Positions 47,840 through 57,197 of a stretch of DNA of 64,000 nucleotides are shown here, piece by piece (the stretch's first letter is position 1; each line of letters begins with the position of its first letter). Below the pieces are notes generated by a model. The model was not told the DNA's origin, did not search any database, and saw only the letters and a list, made by a program, of their open reading frames with translations. A program made the translations under genes and the position numbers. Source of the stretch: Piscicola geometra (lineage: Eukaryota > Annelida > Clitellata > Hirudinida > Piscicolidae); contig OX030957.1 of NCBI GenBank assembly GCA_943735955.1, positions 6,082,301 to 6,146,300 of the forward strand, written 5' to 3'.

Positions 47840-50800
47840 ATGGCGACTATCTTTAGCTATTTATTCATGTACTGGAATTATAAATTTTTATTAATAAGTT
47901 TTTGGTTTTTTAATAATAATTATTTTTGTGAATCAAATTCACATATTTTTTTGGGAACGAACTATCTAGTGGAGAATGTATCGTTAAAACTTGATCTTGA
48001 AAATTTAAGTTAGACTTTTCAAATTAATTTTTGAAAGTAAAGTTTATAATTATTTGAAATAATGATAAAATCATTATAAACATTTTCAGTATTATGGGGT
48101 AAAAAAAGTTATGCAGTCTCTGACAAAGAAGCTAATACAATACCTGTTAGTTGTATTCCACGAAAATACATAGAAAGCAAATACCATCCAAGTAAAATTG
48201 AAATATACAGCTGGAAAAATGATAAAAACATGGCTATAATGACTGACGAAAACTATGTAGTCAACGAGAACACAGGGCTTTTACTGATCCAAAATCCATC
48301 AAGTGCAGAAATCTTAATCTGTAACATTGAATTGAAGAATGGTGAAAAAGCCACGTTTAAGCATATAGTTTTAGGTAAACTTTGGTTTTTAATTTTTAAT
48401 TAAAAAAATTTTAATTTAAAAATTAAATCAAGTTTTAAAGTATTTCTTTCAATAACATTAAAACATTCATTCTCAGAATTCAAGTACCCAAAATACGATG
48501 TGCGGTTTTCTATTGGATTGAATTTCCATCACAGGTGTTACATGGAATTTATAAAACCTGTGGCAGATCACCTTAGGGAAAAATTCTTCGAAATCTTTAA
48601 AGCTATCCGTAAGGATGAATACTGAGGATTCGAACTATATAAATCTGTTCTCATGTGTTTTATTTTCTTTATGCTGTTTAATACAGTTTTTGAAATATTT
48701 GATTTATCATCATAGAAAAGTCGGATCTGTTTTACATTTCGGCCACAAACAAAGGTTTACGTTGAACTCGGTAATTGTAAACATAAACAACAACAGCTGA
48801 TGGCACTTATTAATTTTGCTGGCGTAATTTAAAATAGTTTGCCGAAATTTCAATGAAAAATTGCCGCCTTTTGTAATTGTCAGAGACCAAACAAAAGCTG
48901 ATTCAAACAAATATATAAAAAGTGCCATCATCTGTTGTTGTTTATATTTACCAGTGTTATTTTTGTTTCATAAAATAATTATAGTTTTTATTTCAGTTTC
49001 GTTTTGGAATTAATTATAGTTTTTATTTTCGTTTTCGTTTTGAAAATAATTAAAGTTTTTATTTTTGTTTTCGTTTTGAAAAGAATTAAAGTTTTTATTT
49101 ACGTTTCAGTTTTGAAAATATATTAATTTACAACTTTGAACACTATTTTTTTATATCCTAAAAAATTAATTGATCTTCAAATGAAACAGTAAAATAGAAC
49201 TATTTATTAACAACAAATGAGTTTTAAAAATCAACAGTCAATTGAAATATTATAAGAATTGAGTACGTAAATTATTGAGTAATAACAAATTTGAAATAGA
49301 ATAAAAAATTTACGATTAAAATAAGTGATAATTTAATTGACAAAGCGAAGCGGTAATAACGTTTTATAAATGGCGCTACTTTCATAAAGCCCAAAGATAA
49401 TGTTTATAACATAGACACATATTTTTTATAAAAATTATACATTTACATATTATGGCATACTTTGAAATTTATTTAATTTTTGTTTTGAAAATAATTATAG
49501 TTTTTATTTCAGTTTCGTTTTGGAAGTAATTATAGTTTTTATTTCAGTTTCGTTTTGGAAATAATTATAGTTTTTATTTCAGTTTCGTTTTGGAAATAAT
49601 TAAAGTTTTTATTTTTGTTGTAAAAATAATTAAAGTTTTTATTTTCGTTTTAAAAATAATTGAAGTTTTTATTTTCGTTTTCGTGGAACGATTGTTCAGA
49701 ATTGTCGTTTTCGTTTTCGTTACGAAAATAACACTGATGTTTACAATTACCAAGTTCAACGTAAACCTTTGTTTGTGGCGGAAATTTAAAACAGATTCGA
49801 AAAGTCTTGCCCAATTCATCTTGTTTTGAGCCATCCTGGGTGCAGCGTGGATATCTATGCTGTGGGACTACAAGTTGCCTTCCACGGCGAATAGCCTATC
49901 AAGTTGGGGCGGTCTCTGGAACGCTCCCAGCTTCTGGGTACTTTTGGGAGAACGGCACTCTTAGTTTCAGACCCATCTGGTAGGCGAGTAACATGACTGA
50001 ACAGCTTAAGCCTTCTTCTCTTTATCATGTGGTAGATGGGAATTTGGTTCGTTCGGCTTTATTTGTTACTCTTTGCGACCGATTTATATACCATACTGAG
50101 CGAGACATAGTTTCTTAGCATATTTTTTTGAGGAACTTCAAGTTTCAGAACCATACAGCAGAACTAGAAAAATGTCTAGCATAACTTTTGTTCTCTCTCT
50201 ATTGCGACCACGTCCAGTAGTAATCTAGACGCTCTCCAAAAGCACTCTCTCAACAAAACCACGTCGTCTGCTAGAACTTGGCTTTTGAATCTGGCATCTC
50301 GAAGGCTGGCTTCCAGCATTGGCGAACTCGGTTCAGCATCGCTTCGAAGGCGTTTGGTGCCGATGCATCCTTAAGGCACTCCAGATTGTAAGATAGGAAA
50401 TAGGGTGAACGCTATATGGGCAGTTAAACCTGTAACCTTATTCTTATCATTAAAACAGAGATCTCAACTGAAACTTGATTCTGAATATAAATTCTCGATC
50501 AATTCATCTTTCACATATTTCAAAAATCCTATTACAGATATTTTGAATACGGTTTTTAAGGATTTCGTCGGACTAAAGATGGAGCCTGCGTTTGATAGTG
50601 ACGTGAACGTGGTGAATATTGAGGACACAGCCAGGGAATACGAACACGAAAGCCAAGTGGGTGTTCTGATTTATCGAATTTATTATGATTTTTTTCCAAA
50701 TCGCATTGGCGGTGGACACTCACTCGAAGGAAACCTTTCCTTCCAGGATCATTTCACTGAAGTGAGATGCAACGTACGACTGATTTACCTTCCCTTCTCG

Positions 50801-53800
50801 GAAAGCACTATTGAGAACATGCAGAACTACATCTCTAAAGAAATCAACTGCAACAACCTCAAATGCCGTAGAAGCATGCTTGATCGCCTATTTTGTTTGC
50901 CGAATTTTAGGATTTGGTTGGTGAGTGTTGAGGATGTGAGGTGCATTCAAGGTGGTGCTATATAAATTATTTCTCTAAACTCTTAATTGTTCAATCAAAT
51001 CACACCTACACCACACGAATGATTCAAGATGAAAAACGATACGATAGAGAAATTTAACGAAATCACCTCGAATCTTCGTCTCTCCATGGACGTTACCATG
51101 CCAATGCTCGGTGTCGTCGGCAGGTGTGGAGCTGGCTTCCACAACTTTTTCGAGCTTTCTTGCCGTCAGTTTGTGATTTGTTTGCACGGATTTCCATTTG
51201 CAACGAGGAATATATTTTTTAATCAAAATTATCATGTTCCTGTAGAGATTTTCGTTTGGTTATATTATTTCTCGGTCTTTTTTAAAATATCAAAATCAAG
51301 TTTTATTTGTCGTAGGGATTTTAAAATATACCTAGCCTATGGAGACATCTCGGACACATTTATGATTGACTTTCGAGACCTTTCAATGGCACGTTCTTTA
51401 ACAAACTGCTTTCCTCCCCGTCCACAGTGCCATGCCCTCCAGGCACTTTCCAGACTAAAGAACATAGTAACTTTGATCCTGAACACCACGTCTGCACTCC
51501 TTGTAAAGGTGCATGTATGCCTGCATGGATGTGCGCATGGATGCATTCATGGATGTGTGCATGGATGCCTTCATGGATGTGTGCATGGATGTGTGCATGA
51601 ATGTATGCATGGATGACTGCATGGATGGGTGTATAAATGATGAATAGATGGGAGTATAGGTAGTTACATGAGCGAATGGCACTAAGTGGTTATCACCTTG
51701 AAGTCCTCTCTCTACAAACCTTCAGGACACACCTATCAGCCCTCATTCGGCAAGCTCGAGTGCATGGCATGTGATCCTGAAAAACTAGTTGATGCCAAAA
51801 AGACCGAGTGTTCCAGTAGGTGTGGTGTGGTTGGTTGGTGTGGTGTGGTTGGTTGGTGTGGTGTGGTGTGGTGTGGTTGGTTGTAGTGTGGTTGGTTGGT
51901 TGTGGTGTAGTGTGGCGTGGTTGGTTGGTTGGTGTGGTGTGGTTGGTTGTGGTGTGGTGTGGTTGGTTGGTGTGGTGTGGTGTGGTTGGTTGGTTTGGTG
52001 TGGTTGGTTGGTGTGGTTTGGTGCGGTTAGTGTGGTTTGGTGTGATGTGGTGTGGTTGGTGTGGTGTGGTAGGTTGGTTGTTGTGTGGTTTGGTGTGGTG
52101 TGGTTGGTGTGATGTGGTGTGGTTGGTTGGTCTGTGGTGTGGTTGGTTGGTCTGTGGTGTGGTTGGTTGGTGTGGTTTGGTGTGGTGTGGTGTGGTTGGT
52201 GTGGTGTGGTTGGTTGTGATATGGCGAGCGGGTTGGCTTAGATGGTAAAGTCGTTGGACCTGCAACTTAAAGGTCGCGAGTTCGAATCCCTGTTCGGCCA
52301 TATATCTAGTGTGTATGATGCGGTGTTTCAAGACTTATGTCGTGTGATTGGCGCCTCAGTTGCGTGCCTTGGCGCATTATAAATACGCATTATTATTATT
52401 GATTATGTTATATTTATTTATGGTGTGGTGTGGTGTGATATGGTGTGGTGTGATGTGGTGTGGTGTGATGTGGTGTGGTGTGGTGTGATGTGGTGTGGTG
52501 TGATGTGGTGTTATATGACACGATATAATGGAGTGTCAAAATCACTAAAATGGCAAACTACTAACCATCAAACGATCATTCCCGCAGGTAAAGAGTCTTT
52601 CCTGAGTAATCAAAAGTTTTTTCCATTTTAAACAACTTTTTAAATCAACCTCCATTTCGTAGGTATCCAAGTTTCATTTACCGCCCCACAGGCAGACAAA
52701 TGAGCAAGGCAGAGATGGAGGATATGATGGGAGAGGCTGTGGAGACCTACTACAACCTGGGCTCCTTGCCAGGGGAAGAAGGTATGCCTGCTGCCGTCTG
52801 CTCTTGACTTGGAGGGTGCTAGAATTTATTTTCGCTAAAATTCATTAATTTATTATAATATTATTAATAATATATTCTCATAATTATCATTCAATCGTTG
52901 ATTTGAATAGTTTAACTGAGAAATTCATATTGAATCTTACATTGTTATAATCAAAATCATCAGCACAACCACTACTACAACGTCACAACATAACAAGACC
53001 TGGCCACCACCATCCTGGTGCGAAGGTCTGCTTCCTTCGTCTTCGTCATCGTCGCCAACTCTGTCATCGCCACCATCCTCATCATTGGGTAGCTTCTTTG
53101 TTTGCGTGTCGCTGTTTGTCTGTTCGTTTGTTTTTTTGTTTGCGTCCTTTGGTGTCACTGTTTGCGTATATGTGTGCCTATATGTGTTTTATTGTGTATG
53201 TGCTTTCTGCGTGTGTTTGTATTTTCGAGACTTTTTAGTTGTTGAGGACACTTCTTCTTATCATTACTTTTGCAACAACTCAGCACGCTAGCCTACTTCT
53301 TGTGGAAGCGAAGGCAGATGAAGGAGAAGAAGGGGAAGAAAATGTCCGTTGATGAATTCAGAGTAAGGCTTCAGTCTCTGTATCTTTTTCAATACAATAG
53401 AGATGCCTTTTCAGCGCTTCATTTTTTTATTAATTATTAATTTAGAATTAATCATTCAATTGATATATCGAATAAGAATAATGAATCGCCCAATTAATCT
53501 CAGCACATAAATGACGCGGTGAAAGAGAAGTTTGATAAGGAAGATGAAGAGAAGAAAAAGAAAAAGGCTTTGGAAGGGAGCGGTAGTGAAGAGGAGGAGG
53601 AGGAGGATGACGACGATGAAGATGATAAAAAGAATAAAAGTAGTAACAATAAAAATAATAATTATAACTATAATAATGATGATATTTACATGAAGAAAAG
53701 AAGTGAGCGTAAACGTCGCTTCAAATTGTTTCTGAAAAGCAGCCGCATGACTTTCAGGTGCCGTGACGCCATCTTACGTTTGAATGTCTTCTTGAATAAA

Positions 53801-54190
53801 ATCAATTTTTTCCCCAAATAACAGAATATATACATTATTTCTATATATTTATTGATGAATCTAATTTTATATTTTTAATACGAGTTTTCATATTTTATGA
53901 GTGTTGATTTGGAAAAAATAGCTTCAACGTTCCCAGGTGGGACGACTACGGGCCGGATATGGAAGAGAGGATGACCTGGGAGGACCGTCTGAGAAACTTC
54001 AGTCTGACCGACTATCTCTTCAGGATGGGAAATGACGGCCTGAAGGTTCATTTTGCTTTCTTTCATTTTTTTCGTTGATGCAAATATTGTATGTATTTTG
54101 GAATTTCAGAAATTGAAAGAAGAAAAACGAAAAGAGTTAATGATTCGAAAAAGAGCTTGCAGGCTGATTAATGAAGGAATTGCTTTTTGA
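47840..54190 (+). CDS. ZPBP/Sp38-like immunoglobulin protein with Cys-rich repeats, one membrane segment and acidic tail
   Basis: Exons: 47840-48008, 48090-48374, 48477-48608, 50424 (or 50459)-50656, 50747-50920, 51029-51164, 51428-51508, 51726-51815, 52692-52781, 52998-53088, 53284-53362, 53504-53757, 53922-54045, 54110-54190. With 50424 all phases match (672 residues); the 50459 acceptor looks better but would need one more exon. A hydrophobic signal region is followed by an Ig-like domain (IPVSC ... IYSWKND ... GLLLIQN ... EILIC), then RFSIGLNFHHRC as in ZPBP (F-x-x-x-x-H-x-x-x-C). Ephrin-receptor/GCC2-GCC3-type repeats follow: CLPCPPGTFQ ... VCTPC, TYQPSFGKLECMAC, with DAKKTEC as at the end of ZPBP. 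The membrane segment is about 474-501 (FVFVIVANSVIATILIIG), then WKRRQMKEKKGKK and an acidic/Asn-rich cytosolic tail. ZPBPs act in acrosome formation and egg binding and are soluble; a sperm surface role here is inference. Confidence 0.75.
48723..49798. mobile_element. Foldback MITE (about 283 bp) split by a hAT insertion, perfect 8-bp target duplication
   Basis: Ends GGATCTGTTTT and AAAACAGATTC are inverted repeats and are flanked on both sides by GAAAAGTC (48715-48722, 49799-49806). The arms pair over roughly 90 bases: for example GGTTTACGTTGAACTCGG (left) with the complement of CCAAGTTCAACGTAAACC (right), and ACAACAGCTGATGGCACTT with AAGTGCCATCATCTGTTGT. The right arm is interrupted by the element at 48952-49736. 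It lies in intron 3 of the ZPBP-like gene. Confidence 0.85.
48952..49736. mobile_element. Non-autonomous hAT-like element nested in the MITE arm
   Basis: Starts CAGTGTTATTTTTGT and ends ACGAAAATAACACTG (inverted repeats, one mismatch), flanked by 8-base duplications ATATTTAC (48944-48951) and ATGTTTAC (49737-49744) differing at one base. The interior holds two clusters of a direct repeat of about 35 bases (AATTATAGTTTTTATTTCAG, then TTTCGTTTTGGAA). No transposase frame is present. Confidence 0.85.
49830..50400 (-). pseudogene. Non-LTR retrotransposon (RTE-like) C-terminal reverse-transcriptase remnant
   Basis: Minus-strand translation includes VLLYGSET followed by a stop where Trp is expected, and MIKRRRLKLFSHVTRLPDG, the familiar LINE sequence R-R-L-x-W-x-G-H-V-x-R-M-P-D. 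Frames are broken by several stops and shifts. It sits between the MITE/hAT nest and exon 4 of the ZPBP-like gene, inside the same intron. Confidence 0.75.
51509..51670 (+). repeat. Donor-anchored ATGGATGTGTGC repeat in the ZPBP-like gene
   Basis: The intron after exon 51428-51508 opens GTGCATGTATGCCTGCATGG and continues as about 12-base units (GTGCATGGATGT) for about 150 bases. Many units carry GTGCATG, the same start as the donor. Confidence 0.85.
51816..52220 (+). repeat. Donor-anchored GTGTGGTTGG minisatellite
   Basis: About 400 bases of GTGTGGTGTGG and TTGGTTGG units starting at the donor of exon 51726-51815 (GTAGGTGTGG). It is followed by a SINE and resumes as GTGTGATGTGG units at 52421-52510. 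Long Gly/Val/Trp or Thr/His/Pro frames across it are artefacts. Confidence 0.95.
52221..52402 (+). mobile_element. tRNA-derived SINE, copy C, inside the minisatellite
   Basis: Head GGTTGGCTTAGATGGTAAAG with B box GTCGCGAGTTCGAATCCC, then the shared body GATGCGGTGTTTCA, GACTTATGTCGTGTG, TTGGCGC and ATTATAAATACGCATTATTA. The left arm of the first hairpin is damaged. GTGTGG repeats lie on both sides. Confidence 0.9.
52421..52512 (+). repeat. Continuation of the GTGTGG/GTGTGATGTGG minisatellite
   Basis: About 90 bases of GTGTGGTGTGATGTGG units after the SINE; same composition as 51816-52220, so the SINE probably entered a pre-existing array. Confidence 0.85.
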
Positions 54191-54450
54191 GTTAGTTCGT
54201 TGGTTCGTTTTTTCAAGTTTATTCTTATTGTATTTTATGTATTCTCTTTAGTATTTTACTAATTTATTATACATAGGAACGCTGGTTAAAATGTAAATGT
54301 ATAGAGAATATCCTATCGTTTCCACCTCAACCTGACTAATAACATTCTTTATCATGTTATCATTTCCATTTTTCAATTTGTTACATTCTTTAAAAATTAT
54401 TCAAGTCGTAAATTGCTTTATCCCACCCAAATTGGGCTTATTAGTTTTCT

Positions 54451-54640
54451 TGGCGAGCGGCTTAGCTTAGAGGGTAAGTCGTTGGACCTGCAACTTAAAG
54501 GTCGCCAGTTCGAATCCCTGTTCAGCCAACCGTGAGCTATCATATACCTAGTGTATATGATGCGGTGTTTCACGACTTATGTCGTGTGAGTGGCGCCTCA
54601 GTTGCGTGCCTTGGCGCATTATAAATACGCATTATTTATA
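54451..54640 (+). mobile_element. tRNA-derived SINE, copy D (best preserved)
   Basis: Head GGCGAGCGGCTTAGCTTAGA with B box GTCGCCAGTTCGAATCCC, hairpin ATCATATAC ... GTATATGAT, hairpin CACGAC TTAT GTCGTG, GTGGCGCCTCAGTTGCGTGC and end ATTATAAATACGCATTATT. Downstream of the ZPBP-like gene, same strand. Confidence 0.92.
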
Positions 54641-55377
54641 TTCATAATTATTATTCTTGTTATCTTGTTATTTATGTTTGTCTGCTAAAAACAATTACAG
54701 ATCTATTAATGTTTCGTGTGTTCATATTGAACACAAGACATTAAGAAGTCACGCTTGACTTACTAAGCCTGTTTCTTTTATAGTCAATTCAAGTTAGGTT
54801 TTGTCTAACCCGCAGTGTTCCAAAATAAAATAGCCAAATGACAGTTCGAAATAGCTAGGCTTCTTGAATTCTTTGAAGTATTATTTTTTTTATAGTTTAG
54901 TTTCACCTTTGAGTTGTTACTTTCAAGTTTTTCATGCACGACTGGAAACCACGATTTTCAATGAATATTTAAATTTTTGAGTTTATAAATAATAAAATTT
55001 ATTATAAATAAATAAGTTATATTAATTAAACTTTTTCAAATATTTATTTTTGTAAAAATATAATTATTACAATTGAATTGACTTTTCAACACAATTTTAA
55101 GAATATCATTAAATTCAACCGTATTGTTTTCGTTGGTTATTATTTATTGAGTAATTTTCAGGTGTTTATATAAATAAATTAAGGAAATTGTTTGATTTTT
55201 TATCAAAGGGATTTTAAAGATTCTTCGAACAACGGATATTGGCTGTGAATGACAACAATTAGGTGACTAATTCCTTCTACCTACCCACTTCAATCTATTA
55301 AGTACATCATGAGTTCGTGTGAATTCATTCTTATAGCTAGCCTTCGAGTTTTAATCATCGCTTTCTCGGCGGAATTG

Positions 55378-55385
55378 TATATAAG
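55378..55385 (+). promoter_or_regulatory. TATA box of the DDIT4-like gene
   Basis: TATATAAG 111 bases before the ATG at 55489, in a locally GC-richer setting (CTCGGCGGAATTG before it, CCGGAGG after it). Predicted start near 55408, leaving a leader of about 80 bases. Confidence 0.6.
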
Positions 55386-55488
55386 CCGGAGGATTGTCTA
55401 CCTATCTTGATTAAACTTCAAATAAAGCCAGTTAAATTTTCATTTAATTTTCTTAAATTTTTATATACTAAAGAAAAAAATAAAAGCT

Positions 55489-56445
55489 ATGTATTTCAGA
55501 AAGAGGACTCCTGAAGGTTTTAAGTGTTTGATGGACTCGAAGGCGCCTATGCTGGTTCTTCCATCAGACAGCACCAGAGCTTCTGCTTGCAGTCTTTTCA
55601 ACGTCATCGAAGCTGACTACCTGCAGACGTACGACATTCCCTTGTCAGACGACTCTTCAATCACTCCCAGTAAGCTTCTGTATGGACTTTCAATAGTTTT
55701 GTCAAGAAAATGTTTGATCATTTTGATTTTTAAAATCTGAATATTTGAACGTGCTTAATACTAAGATAAAACATTAAAACTTAATATAAAAATTATCTCT
55801 TCATTTTCAATGTCTAGATATTCTGGAAGAAGACCCAGTCATGCCTCCAAGCCACGACGACCAACTCGACACACACAGCATCGAGGTTCTCATTGTGAAA
55901 CTTTCAGCAGTTTTCTCCAAAAATTACGAGGTTCGGAAAAGATCGTGTCGTCTGCTCGTGTCTCAGGAAGTCGTAAGACGAATTGCAGTCGATGTGGTGC
56001 GGATGAGCCAGCTAGAGCCTCAGGGAGTTGAAGGGGGCAGGTTGAAGGTGCGTCTGGCATTTGATGGATGTGAAACAGAACTCTGCCAAATCAGGTAGAA
56101 TATTTTTTTTCATTAAGCAGTTTTTATTAATATTATTTATTATTTTAAAAATTGAATTTACTATAAAATCTAATTCCTTCACTCTACAGCAAAGATGACA
56201 CAAAAGACACAAAAAAAGACGAATTCTTCCTCTACGAAATAATCTTGACACTCTCCGAAGATAACACCAACTGGACGAGCCTGCGCCACCTGACACAACT
56301 CCTCCCGACCATTGTGTGCTGTCATCTCAACATGCCACGCAGACAGACCTTTGTGTGTGTCGGACAGGGCTACATGCTCGAGAAAGTGAAGTTCTACTCA
56401 CCACACACGCTGCACCCTCTGCATTATAAAAAAGAGAAAGAATGA
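55489..56445 (+). CDS. DDIT4: DDIT4/REDD1-like protein (stress-induced mTORC1 inhibitor family)
   Basis: Exons 55489-55669, 55818-56094 and 56190-56445 join in phase to 237 residues; vertebrate DDIT4 has about 232. In animals these proteins (REDD1/2, fly Scylla/Charybdis) are induced by hypoxia or stress and restrain mTORC1 through TSC1/2. The alpha/beta RTP801 fold is recognisable: CRLLVSQEVVRRIAVDVVRM (104-123), LEPQGVEG with the conserved Glu-Pro-x-Gly (126-133), a Cys-containing strand (FDGCETELCQ, 142-151), the strand FFLYEIILTLSEDNTNW (165-181) and the C-terminal GYMLEKVKFYS (213-223), matching GFRVIKKKLYS of vertebrates. The first 60 residues are variable. The sequence just before AAAGAGG at 55502 resembles an acceptor, so translation might instead begin at Met17 after a leader intron. 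The family call rests on motif order, without alignment software. Confidence 0.85.
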
Positions 56446-56942
56446 TGGGAGCGGGATGTGGAATTATCAGTTCATGGTCATAAATTAACTTTTTTATTCT
56501 TTCATCTGATTTAGTAGTTTTAAAAGAGATGTGCTAGTACTTTTTAATTGTAAAGGTCTTATACACATCACAGCTTTGACTGAAACACACATTTGTTCCC
56601 ATTTATTTAAATTATTCATCTCTTCTCAAAAGTATTTCAAATCTCAGTCATATCTCTCCATCTGATTTTTATTTCCACTGACTACAGTTTTACGTTAATC
56701 TGTGTTTTCCCCCTTTAAATACTGACACTACTGAAGATCTTGCATGCATATTTGATATCGTATTAGGCGTTACAATTGTTTTAATCATTTCTATGGAATA
56801 TTTTTCGTCATCATTATCATCACCATTACTATTCTCCTCCAACGCTCTGAAAGTGTGGTTTTTAAAAAGCTCATATTTTAAATGATTTCATAATGTCTTT
56901 TAATTTTTTCAATAATTACATGACGTTTATTTTCGCCTTAAA

Positions 56943-57197
56943 GTGGTCACAAATTTCGTGGTTGAGTATTGCATGAGTGTGTTGGAAGGTCACTTGTCTA
57001 CCATCAAGAAATTACAACATTGGTTCGATTCTGTATGCAGTAACCGCTCCAAGCATGAATCGATGCCTCCAGACACTCATGTCACTCCACTTCCACTCAG
57101 CCTCAGTGTGAGTCAACCATTCCTCTGCGATGCCCCTGTGGAGTTGTGGGACAGATGTTCTGCTCACGTTCCTCTGAAAGCTTATGAGGGGACTTAA
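56943..57197 (+). CDS. Unassigned open frame downstream of the DDIT4-like gene
   Basis: An open frame of about 84 codons with balanced, coding-like composition (for example STIKKLQHWFDSVCSN, LWDRCSAHVPLKAYEGT). No ATG with leader context is visible; an acceptor-like AAAG precedes it at 56942. It may be part of the DDIT4 3' UTR, a terminal exon of an unseen gene, or chance. No family recognised. Confidence 0.22.
   Translation: MVTNFVVEYCMSVLEGHLSTIKKLQHWFDSVCSNRSKHESMPPDTHVTPLPLSLSVSQPFLCDAPVELWDRCSAHVPLKAYEGT

Noticed and set aside
48952..49736. Regularly repeated 35-base units that could suggest a CRISPR-like array
   Set aside because: Eukaryotic context, no unique spacers of equal length, and the block is bounded by hAT terminal repeats and an 8-base duplication.
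51693..52331. Frames of 100-212 codons rich in Thr/His/Pro (minus) or Gly/Val/Trp (plus)
   Set aside because: Artefacts of the GTGTGG minisatellite and the SINE in an intron of the ZPBP-like gene.
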